Below, one piece after another: positions 1-12,900 of a stretch of 64,000 nucleotides of DNA. The stretch spans positions 1,860,001-1,924,000 of the forward strand of contig CP114119.1 of NCBI GenBank assembly GCA_029959195.1. Reading direction: 5' to 3'. A program made the translations under genes and the position numbers. The stretch comes from Dictyophora rubrovolvata. Its lineage: Eukaryota > Basidiomycota > Agaricomycetes > Phallales > Phallaceae. How positions within the stretch are numbered: the stretch's first letter is position 1; every line of letters begins with the position of its first letter. The notes below the pieces were generated by a model that saw only the letters and a list, made by a program, of their open reading frames with translations, ran no database searches and was not told the DNA's origin.

Positions 1-396
1 AATGGCGTTTCTCTCCTCTTCCTCTTTCTTCAACCAATTAAATCCTTTGCCTAAGGAGGTAAATCCATACTGCTTATTTCCTAGATTAACGGTTCGCTGT
101 ATTCGGAACATTGGCTCGGGGGCTAACCAACCATCATCGGAGGCGGCAGTAATTTCGTCGACAGCGGCGAACGGGGCATGTTCTATAGTTTGTGCGACCG
201 CCAGGATGATAGCCTACGAAAAAAAAATACCAAAAGAAATTTGAGAGGGAAACTGCACTGCAGAAAGCACAAGGAGTGGAGAAAAAGGATGTAGGAAAGA
301 AAGTTGAAATAACTCAGTGGTCCAGGGTCCGCCGGTGAGCGGCTTTTCGGCTTGGGTGGTGTGAGATTGATCGACTCTTTTGAAAAAGCTCAGCAT
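1..396 (-). CDS. Unrecognised protein, N-terminal part, runs off the left edge
   Basis: A plausible minus-strand gene is cut by the window edge. An ATG at 396 (or in frame at 423) opens a frame beginning MLSFFKRVDQ. A GTGCTT donor just below position 271 and a pyrimidine-rich CGTAG acceptor at 214-218 join it in phase to a second open exon at 213-1. That exon stays open to the edge and reads like real protein, with stretches such as DDGWLAPEP, NLGNKQYGF and GFNWLKKEEEE. I do not recognise the family. The start lies about 200-225 bp from the divergent LSM1 start, so the two may share a promoter. The intron model is a guess; only the second exon looks convincingly coding. No function is proposed. 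Confidence 0.45.
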
Positions 397-620
397 GTCG
401 GGGAAAAGTACATGCGATGTCATATTCACCCCATAACTCACAATACCAATATAATATTTGGGATAAAGCGTGCTTCATTTTCATTCTGCTGTGGCTGAGC
501 CCAAGAACCCGGTAGACTGGTTTATTCCCTGTCACATATCTGTCACTGGGCTTTTCCGTCACCATCTCTGTTCATTTTCTACCTCTCGTTTTGTTTCCTT
601 TCATTGCAAATTCTGTGGTA

Positions 621-1257
621 ATGGCTGAAATGGATGCCTTGATCCCCTTCACAACGTCCGGCTCTCTTATCGATTGTGTGGACAGTATGTAAACTACCCC
701 TTTCCCGTTCCACCCATACACCCATCGACCTTGTTTTATTAAAAATAAATAAAAATACAACCTTCAAGAAAAGATGCTCGTTGTTTTACGCGATGGACGT
801 AAGCTATTTGGGGTCCTCAGGTCATATGATCAGTTCGGTGCATCATTCGTCGCGTTTACTTCCTGTACAGCTGTCCAACTAATCATTGCCCCCTTTTAAA
901 AACTCTCAGCCAATCTCGTTTTAGAAGACACCGTGGAACGGGTTCATCACGGCGACGTATATGCTGAAGTTCGCAGAGGAGTCTTTCTCATTCGTGGTGA
1001 AAACGTCGTCCTACTGGGTGAAATCGTGCGTTATTAACTTAATCTTTGGGCACCAACCAAGGCATATCAAATTAATTCCCTGAAAGGATCTTGATGCCGA
1101 GGACGAGATCCCATTGCAGCGCATTGACGCTGCACAAATGATTCCGGTACACGAAGCTGAGGTTGCCGCCCGTAAACGACGGGAAAACGTCAAAGCAAAT
1201 ATTTTATATGAACAATTCGGCTTTTGTCGAGAGGGAGGCGAAGGCGATGGGTATTAA
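621..1257 (+). CDS. LSM1: U6 snRNA-associated Sm-like protein LSm1 (mRNA decapping)
   Basis: LSm1 is part of the cytoplasmic Lsm1-7/Pat1 ring, which binds oligoadenylated mRNA 3' ends and promotes decapping. Exons are 621-684, 769-837, 910-1025 and 1087-1257 (139 residues). The Sm fold is complete: PFTTSGSL near residue 8, the Sm1 part with VLRDGRKLFGVLRSYDQ and ANLVLEDTVER, and the Sm2 part GVFLIRGENVVLLGEI at about 68-83. The C-terminal YEQFGFCREGGEGDGY block is the LSm1-specific tail. Length fits fungal LSm1. The intron at 838 uses GTGCAT as donor. The gene is convergent with the SPP1-like gene, with 239 bp between stop codons. Identification is very secure. Confidence 0.95.
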
Positions 1258-1496
1258 AATTGTCTTATATTTGCATATTCCTGTGACATTGGATCCTATG
1301 CTATGTATACGCTGTAATCATATATTTCCAGTGAATTATACCCTTCCACGACAAGAATACGGGTTCCAATTTTCAGAATCATTAATACAGAAAAAGAGTC
1401 TACAACAATTCAGAACGAGACAAAGTAGATAGTACAGTAAGGGAATAAAAGTGATAAAGTAAAGAAAACCGTAAAACTGCTGATTGTTTTTTTTTT

Positions 1497-4400
1497 CTAT
1501 CGAGTAATCCTTTTTGCTTTCCTGCTAGAGCGTGGATGAGGATACAACTCTTCGATTTTACTTTTGAGGTCGCGTTCCGTCTCCGTTAATTGTTTTATGC
1601 TGCCATTCTAGTAAAGCCCGTTAGAGTGAATGAGCCTTTTCGCTGGCATTATTCGCTTACCTTACAGTCCACTTCCATCTGCAACTCTAAATCACGAACC
1701 GTTTTCCAGCCATTATGCCGAGGGCATTCTATAGGACCATGACATAGCCATGACATTTTTCCTGAGTTTTCACTTTCACCGTCATCATCCTCGTCTTCCC
1801 CTTGGTTGCTGTATAGGGCCTTTTTCCCTTCCACACCAATGATCCATCTTGCCCATTCATGATCACCCATCTCAAGCCTCGTATCCCATCCACAAAACCT
1901 GTCAGACGCTCGCTCAACCGCAAGGTCGAGCAATCTTCGGCGAGTCATGACATACTCCAATTCCAGCTTAAATTTATCTCTTGACGAGCGGATGGCCCCG
2001 AGATTATGTTTTAACGCTTCCAAACGTATTTTATCCCCATTTGTCCATGGACGTACTTTTGTGCTGGGAACGTTCGACTTCGTACCGTTCAGGGTAGTCT
2101 TGACAATTTTTCCGTCATCCTCTCCATTCTCTAACTTGATCCTTTTACTGGCGTATGATCCGTCATGTAAATACTCAACCGAAACCCCCTCTCTTTTCTT
2201 TGCATGTCGGACTAAAGGCCATATTTCGTTCAGATCTTTCCCGGACCGAGCAATCTTGGCACGCATATGAGCAATTCCACAGGCATCACAGCAGTATTTC
2301 GAAAACGCTCCTTTTGCTGCTTTCCAACAAGGAGGACCTTTGTCAAACTCGGGGATATAATGAGTCCCACGATAGCATCGTGCCTTGTAAGTGGTTTTGA
2401 GACCAGGATGCGCTTAAAAGTTATAATTAGCGGTCAAAGAAGCGATATAAGGCTTTGAGAGAGTAGACTCACCCTTCTTGCATTTCTCACATATGAACTG
2501 GTCTACCAAATCAACTTCTTGATCCGGCATGCCAACACAACTGGGGTGGTACCATTCGTCACATCTATCGCAAGCGATCATGATCTTATCTTCATTGTAA
2601 GGGGTACCGCAGATACAGTATAACCTTTCTTCCGCAGTTACAGGGGTAAGGTCCGGAGTAGGTTCGGGCATAACAGAAATGGATCGGGCGGTTGAACTAG
2701 CATTACCGGTTTTCTTGCGAGAGCCTGAAATAAGCTTATTGGAACGACCTGAAGGTTTAGATGAAGATCCAAGAGCAGTAAGGTTTCCGGAACTCGGCGA
2801 AGAAGGTGTCAGTGGTTCTGAGTCGGGTCGAACGGTCTTTGACTTGGTTGGCTTTCCGTGACCTCGAAGTTTCGGTGGTTTGACCTTGAAATGTCGATTA
2901 ATTTTTAATTTAGAAAGTTTATAAAGATTAGCAAATCGTACAGACCTTGGGAGTTTTACGCGGAAGTGTAGCAAGGGGTACGACCGATGTTTTAATATCG
3001 GGCTTGATTTGAACATCATCCACAAGCGAAAGCAGTTCGTCCTCCAAAGACTGGTCATCCACCTGGGAACTGACAACTGGTGCAACGTCTAAACTCATAT
3101 CCATCATGATGACGTCCACAGTATCTTCGTCCTCTTTCTTAGCCACCTCCAAAACGGAGGATTCACCATCCGCAGATTCAGGGTGCGTCTTCGACGGACG
3201 GTCTTCGTTCAAGATAATGACGGTTTCAAAAGGAACGCTATTTTCAATAGTGTTCGACGATGGAATTTCAGCCTTAGGTGAATTCGCCTTCTCTACATCT
3301 TGTATCTGTATCCCTCCCTCTCCTTCATCGGAAACTTTAGAGGATTGTGCCAAATCCAACATCAAAGCCGTGACACGAGTTTCACGTGCGGGTTCCTCAA
3401 CACTATGTATCGATTGCTCATCGCATTGTAATGTCTGTCCTCGAGACTTGGGAGAAGAGACACTTGGGCTACGCATTGACAACGGTGGCTGATCATCAAC
3501 AAGCGGCGATGAAGAAGGATCATTGGAACTCTCAACAACATGAACAGGAGCAGGCTCTTCTTTAATTTCTACCAGTGATGCTACCATGGGTTCATTCGTT
3601 TGTGACGGTACCAGTTGATCGTGGGCATCTTCCAGAGATACAACCGTGACTTCGATGGGAATTTCGTCGAGGTTATCGGGAAGAGGACTTTTCTCCGCCT
3701 GGTGAGGTGCCACTTCAGCGCGGGTGTTTTCCGTAGCTTTCTCAGCGTGAAGTTCAGGGGTTGATGGTCTATCAGTAACCTCGGCCATCTCAACGTCGTG
3801 CGGTATAAAGGAACCCTCGCGATGAACAGAGATTCTATCTTCGAGAGAAATATCCGCCACCGCGGTAACTGTCTCCGATAAAGCCAGTACCGGCAGGGGA
3901 GCCGCGACGGTTATTGGAGGTTGCGGAGGGGGTGTCGGGGTGAGCGGACGCGTCAAGGTTTCATGAACAGATGAAACTGGACTTTGTTTAGGTTCATTGG
4001 CAGCTAATATAGGACACTGTCCAGTTTCGTCAGCGGCCGGTGGAGGACCTTGTCCAACGTCCTTGTCAGCTGACATGGGCCTTTGTCCAACTTCGCTATC
4101 AACCGGCACAGAACCTCGTCCAACTTCGTTATCAATCAGAACAGGGCTTTGCCTAGAATCCGGGATATTCGCCACTTTTTGCCCCTCGTCTACAGGCCCA
4201 GCGACCCCTCCAGCGGGTGAAGGAAAATGATATTGAATGGAATCATACAAAACCGGTGCACCACCGGGCAAGGCTGGCGGTAAAGATCCGCGAGGAGATG
4301 GATGTCCTAGAAGTAAATTAATTACAAATGTCTCAAAGTATTTTTGGAATATAAAAGACTTACGGAGCTCAGCCTCAGAGTTCTTTGTCGAGCTCAGAGT

Positions 4401-6950
4401 ATCCGTCGCAGAAAGATGAGGTGAATGCGAGGGTTGTTTGGGAGGGGTTGAAGGAGACGCAGTGCGTTCAGACTTTGGTGGCGAAACATTTCTGCTGTAT
4501 TCATCGGCTTGCAGCGGCGATCCGATATCTCTTGTCACCATTTCTGAATTAGACTGTGAAAGCGCAGTTCTGGGCACAGGCGACAAGGCAGAGACACCTT
4601 GAGGATAATTTCCTCCTAGTGCTTCATTTCTGTCTTTTAAATAAGGATGCAAAGATTGAGGCTCGGGATTTAGAATTTTAACACGAGAGAAAGGCGGAAG
4701 AGATGGAGATCTGGGCCTTGGAGATGCAACGTTGACAAGGTCGAAAGACTGTCCTCTATCCTCCTTGGCTTGACGAAGAACATGAGAAACGCTTTTTTCA
4801 CCAACGTGGGCGCTGGGGTGAGAAGTGGCACTTTGCTGTCGTTCAGGATTAGGAACAGGAAGCGTCCCAAGAGGAAGGGCAGGAATGCGTGTCAAGGGCT
4901 CCTCCGGACGAGAACGACTGGGTTTAGAATAAGAGTCTGACTCTTCGCTTGATCTTGGGTCCATGCCGATTGCGGGCTGAAAAGTATCGACAGCCTTTCG
5001 CTGAACAGACACTTTACCCTCCATGCCAGGACCATTATTCCATAATTTAAATCCTCTATCGTTTGATGGAACGAGGTTCCTATCCTGTGGGTACGATAAC
5101 TGTGAAGGGGTTGAGTGTGGTCGTGTTTTTTCAGATATCACCTCTGCTATGCCCATCCTAGAACTGTCAACCCGTCGCTGGTCGTAAGATACCGGGCGCT
5201 TAGGTATAATAGCATTCTTTTCGGAAGGTTTTCTTGCAGCCTCTGCATCAACGTTATTCAGAAGATGGTGTGCGATTGGAATCTTGGAATGTCTCTGATT
5301 TTTTTCCCAAGCATCTTTACCAGGCTCTAGGCCCAGTGGTGGAACGATTTCCGACGCACGGCTGGTCCTTGGTCGCTGTTGAGGTGAGATCGGTCTTAGC
5401 GGTAGAACAAAGGAAGGCGTATGAAGAGAGGGCGGGGGTATATTTGAAGCAGAGATGAAGTGCGGCATCGATGATGGATATGGCTGCACAGACTGAAGTA
5501 CCCCTCCTTGATTTCCCGGGGAGAGGAATGTAGGTGGATTAGCATTAGATGCTTTTCCAGATGCGCCTTGGGGTGCCGATCGTTCTTTGGGCTGCATGGG
5601 ACCCCGAGAAGATGGCACATTATGTGAATACTGAGCTGATCTTGGCCGCACTTGGGGACCACCAATGTTTGAGACAGAGCTATGAGGATGATAGCTAGGG
5701 CTAATCGGAGAAGTGATTTGACCTGATATAGTAGCCGGGGTCAAAGACAGTGGCAAGGTTAAATCAAGTCTGGGAGGTAATGAGTGCGGATGAGAAGCGG
5801 ACTTTGAGGAAGAGGAACTGTAGCTTTCGACGTGTGAACGGTGCTGGGTGTGTTGTGCGTGAGGCGGCGGGTGCAGCTGAGCTTTGACAGAAAAAGATTG
5901 AGGGTAGTGAGGACTGCCAATATGATTACTGTGAGCAGACTGGGGCGTGGAGGGGCTCTGAGAGGGCGAAGTATAATGGCTTGCAGATGTAGAATGTATG
6001 GGGGTTCCACGTGGGTCTTGACGAGTGGGCAAAATCTGCATCTCTGGGCTTCGAGGAATGTTAGAGTGATAATGATAGGGAACGTTCTTTGTTTCTGCAT
6101 TAGGGAAATTCGAGCGCTGATACTCGCGTTGATCCTGAGGATGTATTACTTCCCTCATTCGGTCGACTTGATTTCGATCATGCTCTACTACGTCCTTGTC
6201 ACGACCTCGACGCGAGAGTGCTGAAGGGGGATGTAAAGGAGAACTTGCGAACTTGACATTAGTTGCGTTCCGAGACATACCAGGACCCACGGAGACGCGC
6301 TCGGAGGCGACGGTTCGTGTGAGTACAGATAACAAGCTGTCGCTAGTATCGGCGTGTGATGTACTCTTCAGATGAGGTGAGGAAGAAGGAAACTGTCTGC
6401 TGTCTCTTTCTCTGTACTCGCTTGTATTTGGATGAAATGCGGGATATGATGGAGTGTGTTGTGCATAGGATGGTTGGGTTTGTACTGGTCGGCGTGATTG
6501 AGAGTCTACTGGGTGTTCTCGTTCGGAGTATCTATCGCTGTATAAAGGAGGAGACAGATAGTACGGATGGGAATGCCCCTGTTCTGTTTGGATTTGAAAA
6601 GGTGGGGAATCTGAAGCGGGAGCGTAGCTATAACTTGGGCGTGCATGGTAGCGGGTCTCCTGAGTGTGCTGGGACACTCTGTTGTCAACTTGCGGCTCAT
6701 ACCAAGCAGGGTTTACATTTAAGTTTGCACTCGCATTTGGAATTATAGAACTAGAGTAAGACTGCGATTCAGCAGATGTAGTTTCCCTGGAGCGCCTGTG
6801 GAAGGAATCGACATCGTGCACTGATTCGTTTTCAGGACGATACGAGCGGTGCTGACTGGGTGATTGTTGCAAAGGGCTCGATTCCGGATGCTTAGAGGGT
6901 TGAGAGTCCGAAGACAACAACGCAGATATGGACATCCGTTTCGAAGCCAT
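1497..6950 (-). CDS. SPP1: Giant PHD-finger protein, SPP1/CXXC1-like COMPASS subunit
   Basis: Exons (minus): 6950-4364, 4306-2946, 2884-2473, 2412-1661 and 1607-1497, giving 1,740 residues. Spp1/Cfp1 proteins read H3K4me3 within the Set1/COMPASS methyltransferase. The diagnostic part is C-terminal: a PHD finger at about residues 1403-1455 (YCICG, then CDRCDEWYHPSC and CEKC, C4HC3 pattern). A second cysteine cluster (KARCYRG, PPCW, SKYCCDACG) follows, then a helical region with CHGPIECPRHNGW, the arrangement seen in Spp1/CXXC1. The first 1,300 residues are disordered, rich in Ser, Pro and His, and include five 11-residue repeats. Usual Spp1 length is only 350-650 residues, so the extension is notable. 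The start MASKRMSISALLSSD resembles fungal regulatory proteins. Fusion of two genes cannot be excluded, but the frame runs cleanly across all junctions. Confidence 0.8.
3975..4150 (-). repeat. Coding minisatellite, 33-bp (11-residue) units
   Basis: Inside the SPP1-like gene about five degenerate 33-bp units lie in tandem. They encode 11-residue repeats with the pattern D-x-E-V-G-Q-x-P-x-x-A (for example DSEVGQRPMSA and DKDVGQGPPPA). The units differ at several positions, so the array is not freshly expanded. Confidence 0.75.
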
Positions 6951-9900
6951 AGTATAGTTGGGGGGATGAGCAGGTAATGGTCAAGGACGAAGGAGCAGAC
7001 GCGCAGGATTGGAACTGCATTGGCCGGCTGCCGCGCCAAGTGTAAGGCTGCAAAAAAAACAAGGGCCGCGCTTCTACTTACGATACCCTGCAAACATGTC
7101 CGAGCCCGAGCTGCACTTGCTTTGACACAACGACATGCTCAGCAAAAAGCGATGTATTCAAAAAAAAAACAAGGTACGCTATGTGACTCCCTTGCAAAAC
7201 GAAAAGACGAGCAGCTCAAAGGAATGACACCTGTTGACCACTTCCGTTATACTTACATCCAAACTGATGCTGCTTACTTACTGGCTGGCGATAATGCAAT
7301 TAGACCGGGAATCATAATCAACTCGCGGCTATGGCCAGAGTCTAGAAGACGTCGAACGGCCTTGTTGGGAGGACCCGCTGAGACTGTCATCAAGCGCTGC
7401 TTATTGCGGGCAGCCACCTTCTAGCCTCAAAAGAACTCTTTTATGAGAGGTCGCCACGCTTTCCGCGTGTACCCGTCATCCTTAAGGATTATCCCGTTTT
7501 CTCTCGATACCTCACGCTGAAAATCCACGACTTATCCAAATAACTCTAAACCGTCACTTAACCTCTGGACCGTCGGTGATTTCCTTCGAAGATTAGGCTC
7601 TTACTGCTTCCATTGCTTTACTTTCCTTTTTGGTCGGAATCGGTTTGAGTTTTGTTTTGTTGCTAATACTACTCATTTTCCCTCGCTTCTCATGTCCGAC
7701 GAGGCCTATCTTCCAACCTCTGAGCCCATCCTCGTCTCGTCCCAATATTTCTACGCCGGTGTTGTCGGATCTGCCCTCTCAATTCCTTATCTCCTGGTGA
7801 AAGATAATAAGTTGATTCCAAATTGAACAAACCGAAACAATCGAGCGAAACAAAATGATACAAACCCATCTGTTCAGTTTCATAACCGGTCTTGCTTTTG
7901 CTACATGGACTCTGGTAGTGCATTCTTCTTCAGACTTCGCTCGTAATAATTGTTTGTTAACGGAAAATAAAAAGTCTCTTATCAAGCGATTGGCACGCGT
8001 ATATTCCACACGCCATGTGCTGCAATTTCCCCTTCTCGTCAAGCTCCTTTTCGTCATAGACTCATCGCCCTCCGACTGCTCCGCTACGCCATTTTTCGTC
8101 CATTTTACGCAAGAATTGCGCCCTAATGATAGGTTCTTCCTTTTGTCTGACATCAGATAATTGTTACCTGTAATATTCCTCCGGAAACACACATGCTCCC
8201 AGTACTTTGCCGTGAAAAGGCCCAATGTCGGCAAGGCAAAATCTGTCAATTAAAGTTGAACTTCTTTTCTGACAAAGAGATAACAGAATCATCCTCATCA
8301 ATCGGCATGGAAAGTTGCAGGAATTCACCTCTTATACATAAGATCCGGCATCAGTTAAATCAATTTTAATTTTTCCACCCTTCTCGAGAATGTTGCAGTT
8401 ACTTATAGGATCGCTATCCCCAAATGTCATGTCATGTCATTTTTATTGCGTTGGCTCAAGGTTCGAACTCGATATTTGTTTTGTGGAAGAAGTTGAAAGT
8501 GGACCGTTTCCTACAAAGATGGACTGAGCGGGGTGGAGTCTGTCTTGGGAAAATTACCATAATTTGATGGTTGCGTTACGCTGCATGATGGAGCGTGGAA
8601 CTTGCGACTAGCTGGCCTCTTTTTGGAATTGCATGTCTTATCTGCATGGGTTTTTACATGTATGCAGCGAGCTCCTAACCCTAGCGTGGCTTACTGGCAC
8701 TATCCGCTTATGGTGTTCTGCCCAATCTTGGTCCAATTTTCAATTTACTATGATATGACACTGTTATCCGGCGAGTAATACTCATATCTAAGTGTATTGA
8801 TATGCTAGTTGGAGGGTGGGCCTGTGACTTCTCCTTTCGGTGGTATATTCTTTCACCTTCTTTTCAGCCCAATTTTCTTTTTGACACTCGCCCTGGTTAT
8901 CATTTGTTATCAAATCTTCAGGCATCAAGATTCAATACCCTTTCATGAAAACGGCTGTAATGGGTTAATATCAGCACCCACGACCGAGACTTAACAGACT
9001 CCAGTCGTCGGGATGATTTGTATGGTTATAATTAAATGCTCCGTGTGAGCTTAATGGTCCGGATCTTGGTTATTTCCATTGATATCCTGTGAACGTTGTT
9101 CAAACAACGGCCAGGCTTAATCGCGTCGGCACTATGCGTTTAATATTCACATCACAACCTCTACGGTTACTAATGCTGGCTTCATGTGAAGTAAGCTCTG
9201 TTCATTTAATGACACGGCGTCCATTTCATTAGAGTTGCGGAAGTGAGTCACTTTTGCATAATTTATGTGATCTCTGTTTGGCTTACAATAAAGGTCGAGC
9301 CTTAATATCCTTTCAGCACCTCTTTTGAACAAACGCTTATCAATATCTATTCGCGGCTGAATGAGTCTCTCAGGATCCTAGTTTTTTTTAGGATAATGCA
9401 TACGTCCTATCATTCACCCCTTTACATGACTGAACTACGACCGTCAGTTCCTCCATATCAGGCCAACGCTTGTGTTAACTACCTCGATTCGATCGGATCC
9501 AAAATTTAACTCGAACTTGCCGTTTCTCACTCCATTATCGCCGAGGTGAAAACAGTCAAACTATTAATAAATATCTTATACTTGCCTTTGCTGTGCAAGA
9601 TGATATCTTTTCTGCGATCAAGAGACGCCGTGCACACAATAATGAGGAACTGTTTCCGACTAATTCTGTGATTTTCGAGCTTGATCGAAGAAATCCGCAC
9701 CATATGGTTCTTTTGGCGGGTCTCAAATTCCTTCAGTGATTTAGGTTCTTAGTCTAGCTTTCTGGTGAATTCAGTGTCCTTCAAGCGGAATTTGGCAGAA
9801 CACAAATACTCCAAATAGTATCCCCTGTCTATGTGAGTAGTTGGGTCAAAATTAGGGGTTACGAAGGTAAATATAGTTTTCGATCTTTGACAGGACTTAG

Positions 9901-12900
9901 TCGCGCTGATAAATATGTCAGTCTGATCGTAGTTTGTTTCTCGCAGTTTCTCACTGTCAAACCAATTTCACACCTTCCGTCATTTTCAATGCTCGACCAA
10001 AACGTCGCTAATCTAACGCTGATTCTCTGTCAGTATATCCTTTTGAGCACCGTTGATGTTGATTATGATGATGCTGACGTCGATTTCATCGCTTAACCCT
10101 ATTATAGGAGGCATCGAATTTCGAGCCGCATGTCTAAACAAATATGCACATGTACCGCTCCTGCTTGGTTTAAAGAACCAAACCAATGAATCTACCAATT
10201 TCAAAATATTAGGTTTCCAGGATGCTCCTACTTGACAACTTGCAAGTCAAGAAGATTTCCGGATTCTTATGCACCATTGAGAGACTAATTCAGTTCTCTT
10301 CATGAGTAACATTTACTCTCATGAAAGATAAGCTGACAAGCATATCTCAAGCTAGATTAGATCTTATTTAAACGATCGGGATTTCAACAGTTGAATCGCC
10401 AGGCATCGCTTTTCAAGTGGGCACGGTCTATAATAGAAGGACTCCGAAAACTGGCAATTAATTTATGATCAGCTGCTCGCAATTAATCCTCGTAGGTATG
10501 ATCATAAAAACATGGTTGAAATGTAGGTAACCTGGAGTTATAACAACTAATGACCGGAGTTGTGCACTCGGGCTTAATGCCATTCCGACGATGGTGTTTT
10601 TGGTGCCTCTGGTATGTTCCTTAGAAGATTAGCTTAAAAATTAGAAGAATACAAAATATGATAAAAAGCCTGATTTCGCTGATCTACTGCAACTTGTCTC
10701 AACCGGAAATCTTGTCAATTAGTCCTCTGGTATTAAGGAGTTAACAGGCTATAGTCGGAGCCAGAGACGAATATTCCTAGTTGCATGGTCCGATTGAATA
10801 AACCAACTTGTTTGCTTAGTCCACACTGAACATGATCAAGCGGAAATCGGAATGACCGTTGTGGGTGTCCTGAATTTGGTCTGGAGGTTACTTAATAAGG
10901 GGGGAAAGCTTTCCAGTGACATCAACAAAGATCTGTCTTCTTTTTTTGCAAATTTACTAAATAGAGCCAACGTTGAGCCGTCCGGGCGCGGCGACGGCGG
11001 CGCTGTTGGGGGGTTATCGAAAACCTCCAACTGTAACCGTAACTGATCAAGACCGCTAAGTCGGCACTGCCCAAGGTTCAAGACTAGTAGTGAAGATACC
11101 AGATGTTAATTTCTTCTAGAAAGTATTTGAGCATGTTGATTGTTTCAAAAGTTCCAAAGATTCAATAAACGCAAAGGCCATCATAGATTGCGTTTCGCAC
11201 CTGGGAGCTTGATTAACTCCATGTGCATAGATATACTAATTGGCCGCTCGATTGCCATGAGCGTAACCGAATAATCTATAGTACACCTTGTTCCTTGATG
11301 TGGTGGTGATGGGCTTCAGACTCAAATATATTTGGCGGGATATACTTACTGTATGTAAGCCACATGGAACTTGAAATGTCCTGCGCCGATGATGCAACCT
11401 GTGCCGCTGTCCCGGAGCCGCCGTAGTCTCCATAGCCAAGTTTTCCAACTTTAACGGGCTAGTAAACGCCCTGCGTGCCTTTTTTAATAATTAACGAGAC
11501 TAAGTCAGAAGGAGAATGTCTGTGTTCCAAAATGAACATGCATTCGAATCATTTAAAGTAAAGGGGGGGAAATCAGTCAAATTATTCCAATAACCTTAAA
11601 TTTGAAAAAGATTGATAAAGCCTAGTGGGCGTGATGCTCCCTGTTGACTCCAAGCCCCGAACAAAACAAAAGACCAAGTTCGTCATAGACATTCCTCTGA
11701 GAGGATTCATGAAATGACATTGAATAACCTCAAGGTGATATGAATGACTATCCGGGTCAATCGAATCCCGTGGGAGACGGGTTCCTGTTAGTAATGATCC
11801 CAACTTCGGAAGGACTCCTCGAAGCACCTTTGTAATTGGGAATCGCGAGAATTGGATCATCTGCAAAAGCAGTTGGTAACTCGATATGCGATTTATAGTC
11901 CTAGATGGCGGGACGGGGCCTGGAGCATAGAAGGGTAAATCTCAATATCAATAAATTACGGTACATAGGTACTAGTATGCACTTCAAGTGACTGCGGCCG
12001 AATCTGAATCTGTTAAGCCACCAAGGTGAAAGAAAGACGCCATCATCAATGAGTTATCGCACCTGGAAATAGGATATGACACTCGAAAAGTATCCAACAT
12101 CGATTACTATTCGGATTACCTTATTATACCTCTTACTTATTAGACGTATTGCTGAAATTGATGACATTCAAACTCAATCCAGACAAGTTGACTTATCAAT
12201 GCCGGAAGTCCAAAGGCAGTTCTCGGTTAGATTCGTAAAGGAGTTATTTGCTCGTTGCGAACGATCCCTTTTCCAAGTTTGGTGAGCGGCCACTATCGCT
12301 GAAAGAAGAGTTTTCAAACGCGAATAGTGCCAGTCGCAACCCGTAGGTTTCCGATGTCGAGTGTTCTGATCGCGATGTTTACTACATGATATAATCCTCC
12401 AAGCGAATGATGGAATATAACAAAATACAATACCTCGCATCACATAAGCTGTACGCCACCAGGTACGCGTCTTTGGACAGAGCTGTCAATCGAACTTGAA
12501 TCGAATTAAAAAAAAACCGTCTGCACCAGTCCATGGCATTAGTGAGACATGCAAAGCAATCCGCAGGAGGAACAGAAAATCGGGAAGGCAGCCTGAGATA
12601 ACTGTAACCAAGCGTCATGTCTCTTCCTGTGTCGATCACTTTGGCCAAATAAAGAGACCTAGCGTTTTCCGAGTGTTAAGTGCATAAGTGAAAATGATGA
12701 TCTATAGAAAAACTATTTCCCGTGACCGCATGATTACTGATGATCATGCACACCCTCAAATTCACCACCAAAAAGAATTGCAACCAAGGGCTACGGATAT
12801 GACGGTGCAAACGAGTTGGGTATACGTGCTGCCGGCAAGATGAGATAATACGTTAGAACTTCCAGTGAATTCTTATGCTGAGCAAGGAATAAAATGTCGA

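Noticed and set aside
7020-7424. 134-codon plus-strand open frame next to the SPP1-like start, Ala/Arg/Lys-rich
   Set aside because: It overlaps the likely promoter/5' leader, its composition looks like chance, and no family motif or splice partner was found.
7779-8249. 156-codon minus-strand open frame in the gene desert
   Set aside because: No motif and no good splice sites around it; Cys/Arg/Ser-rich as expected for random sequence.
8458-8472. GGTTCGAACTC, similar to a tRNA T-loop
   Set aside because: No matching acceptor stem, D-arm or anticodon arm could be placed upstream.
11748-11772. CGGGTCAATCGAATCCCG, hairpin resembling a tRNA T-arm
   Set aside because: The loop is too long and the rest of a tRNA is absent.
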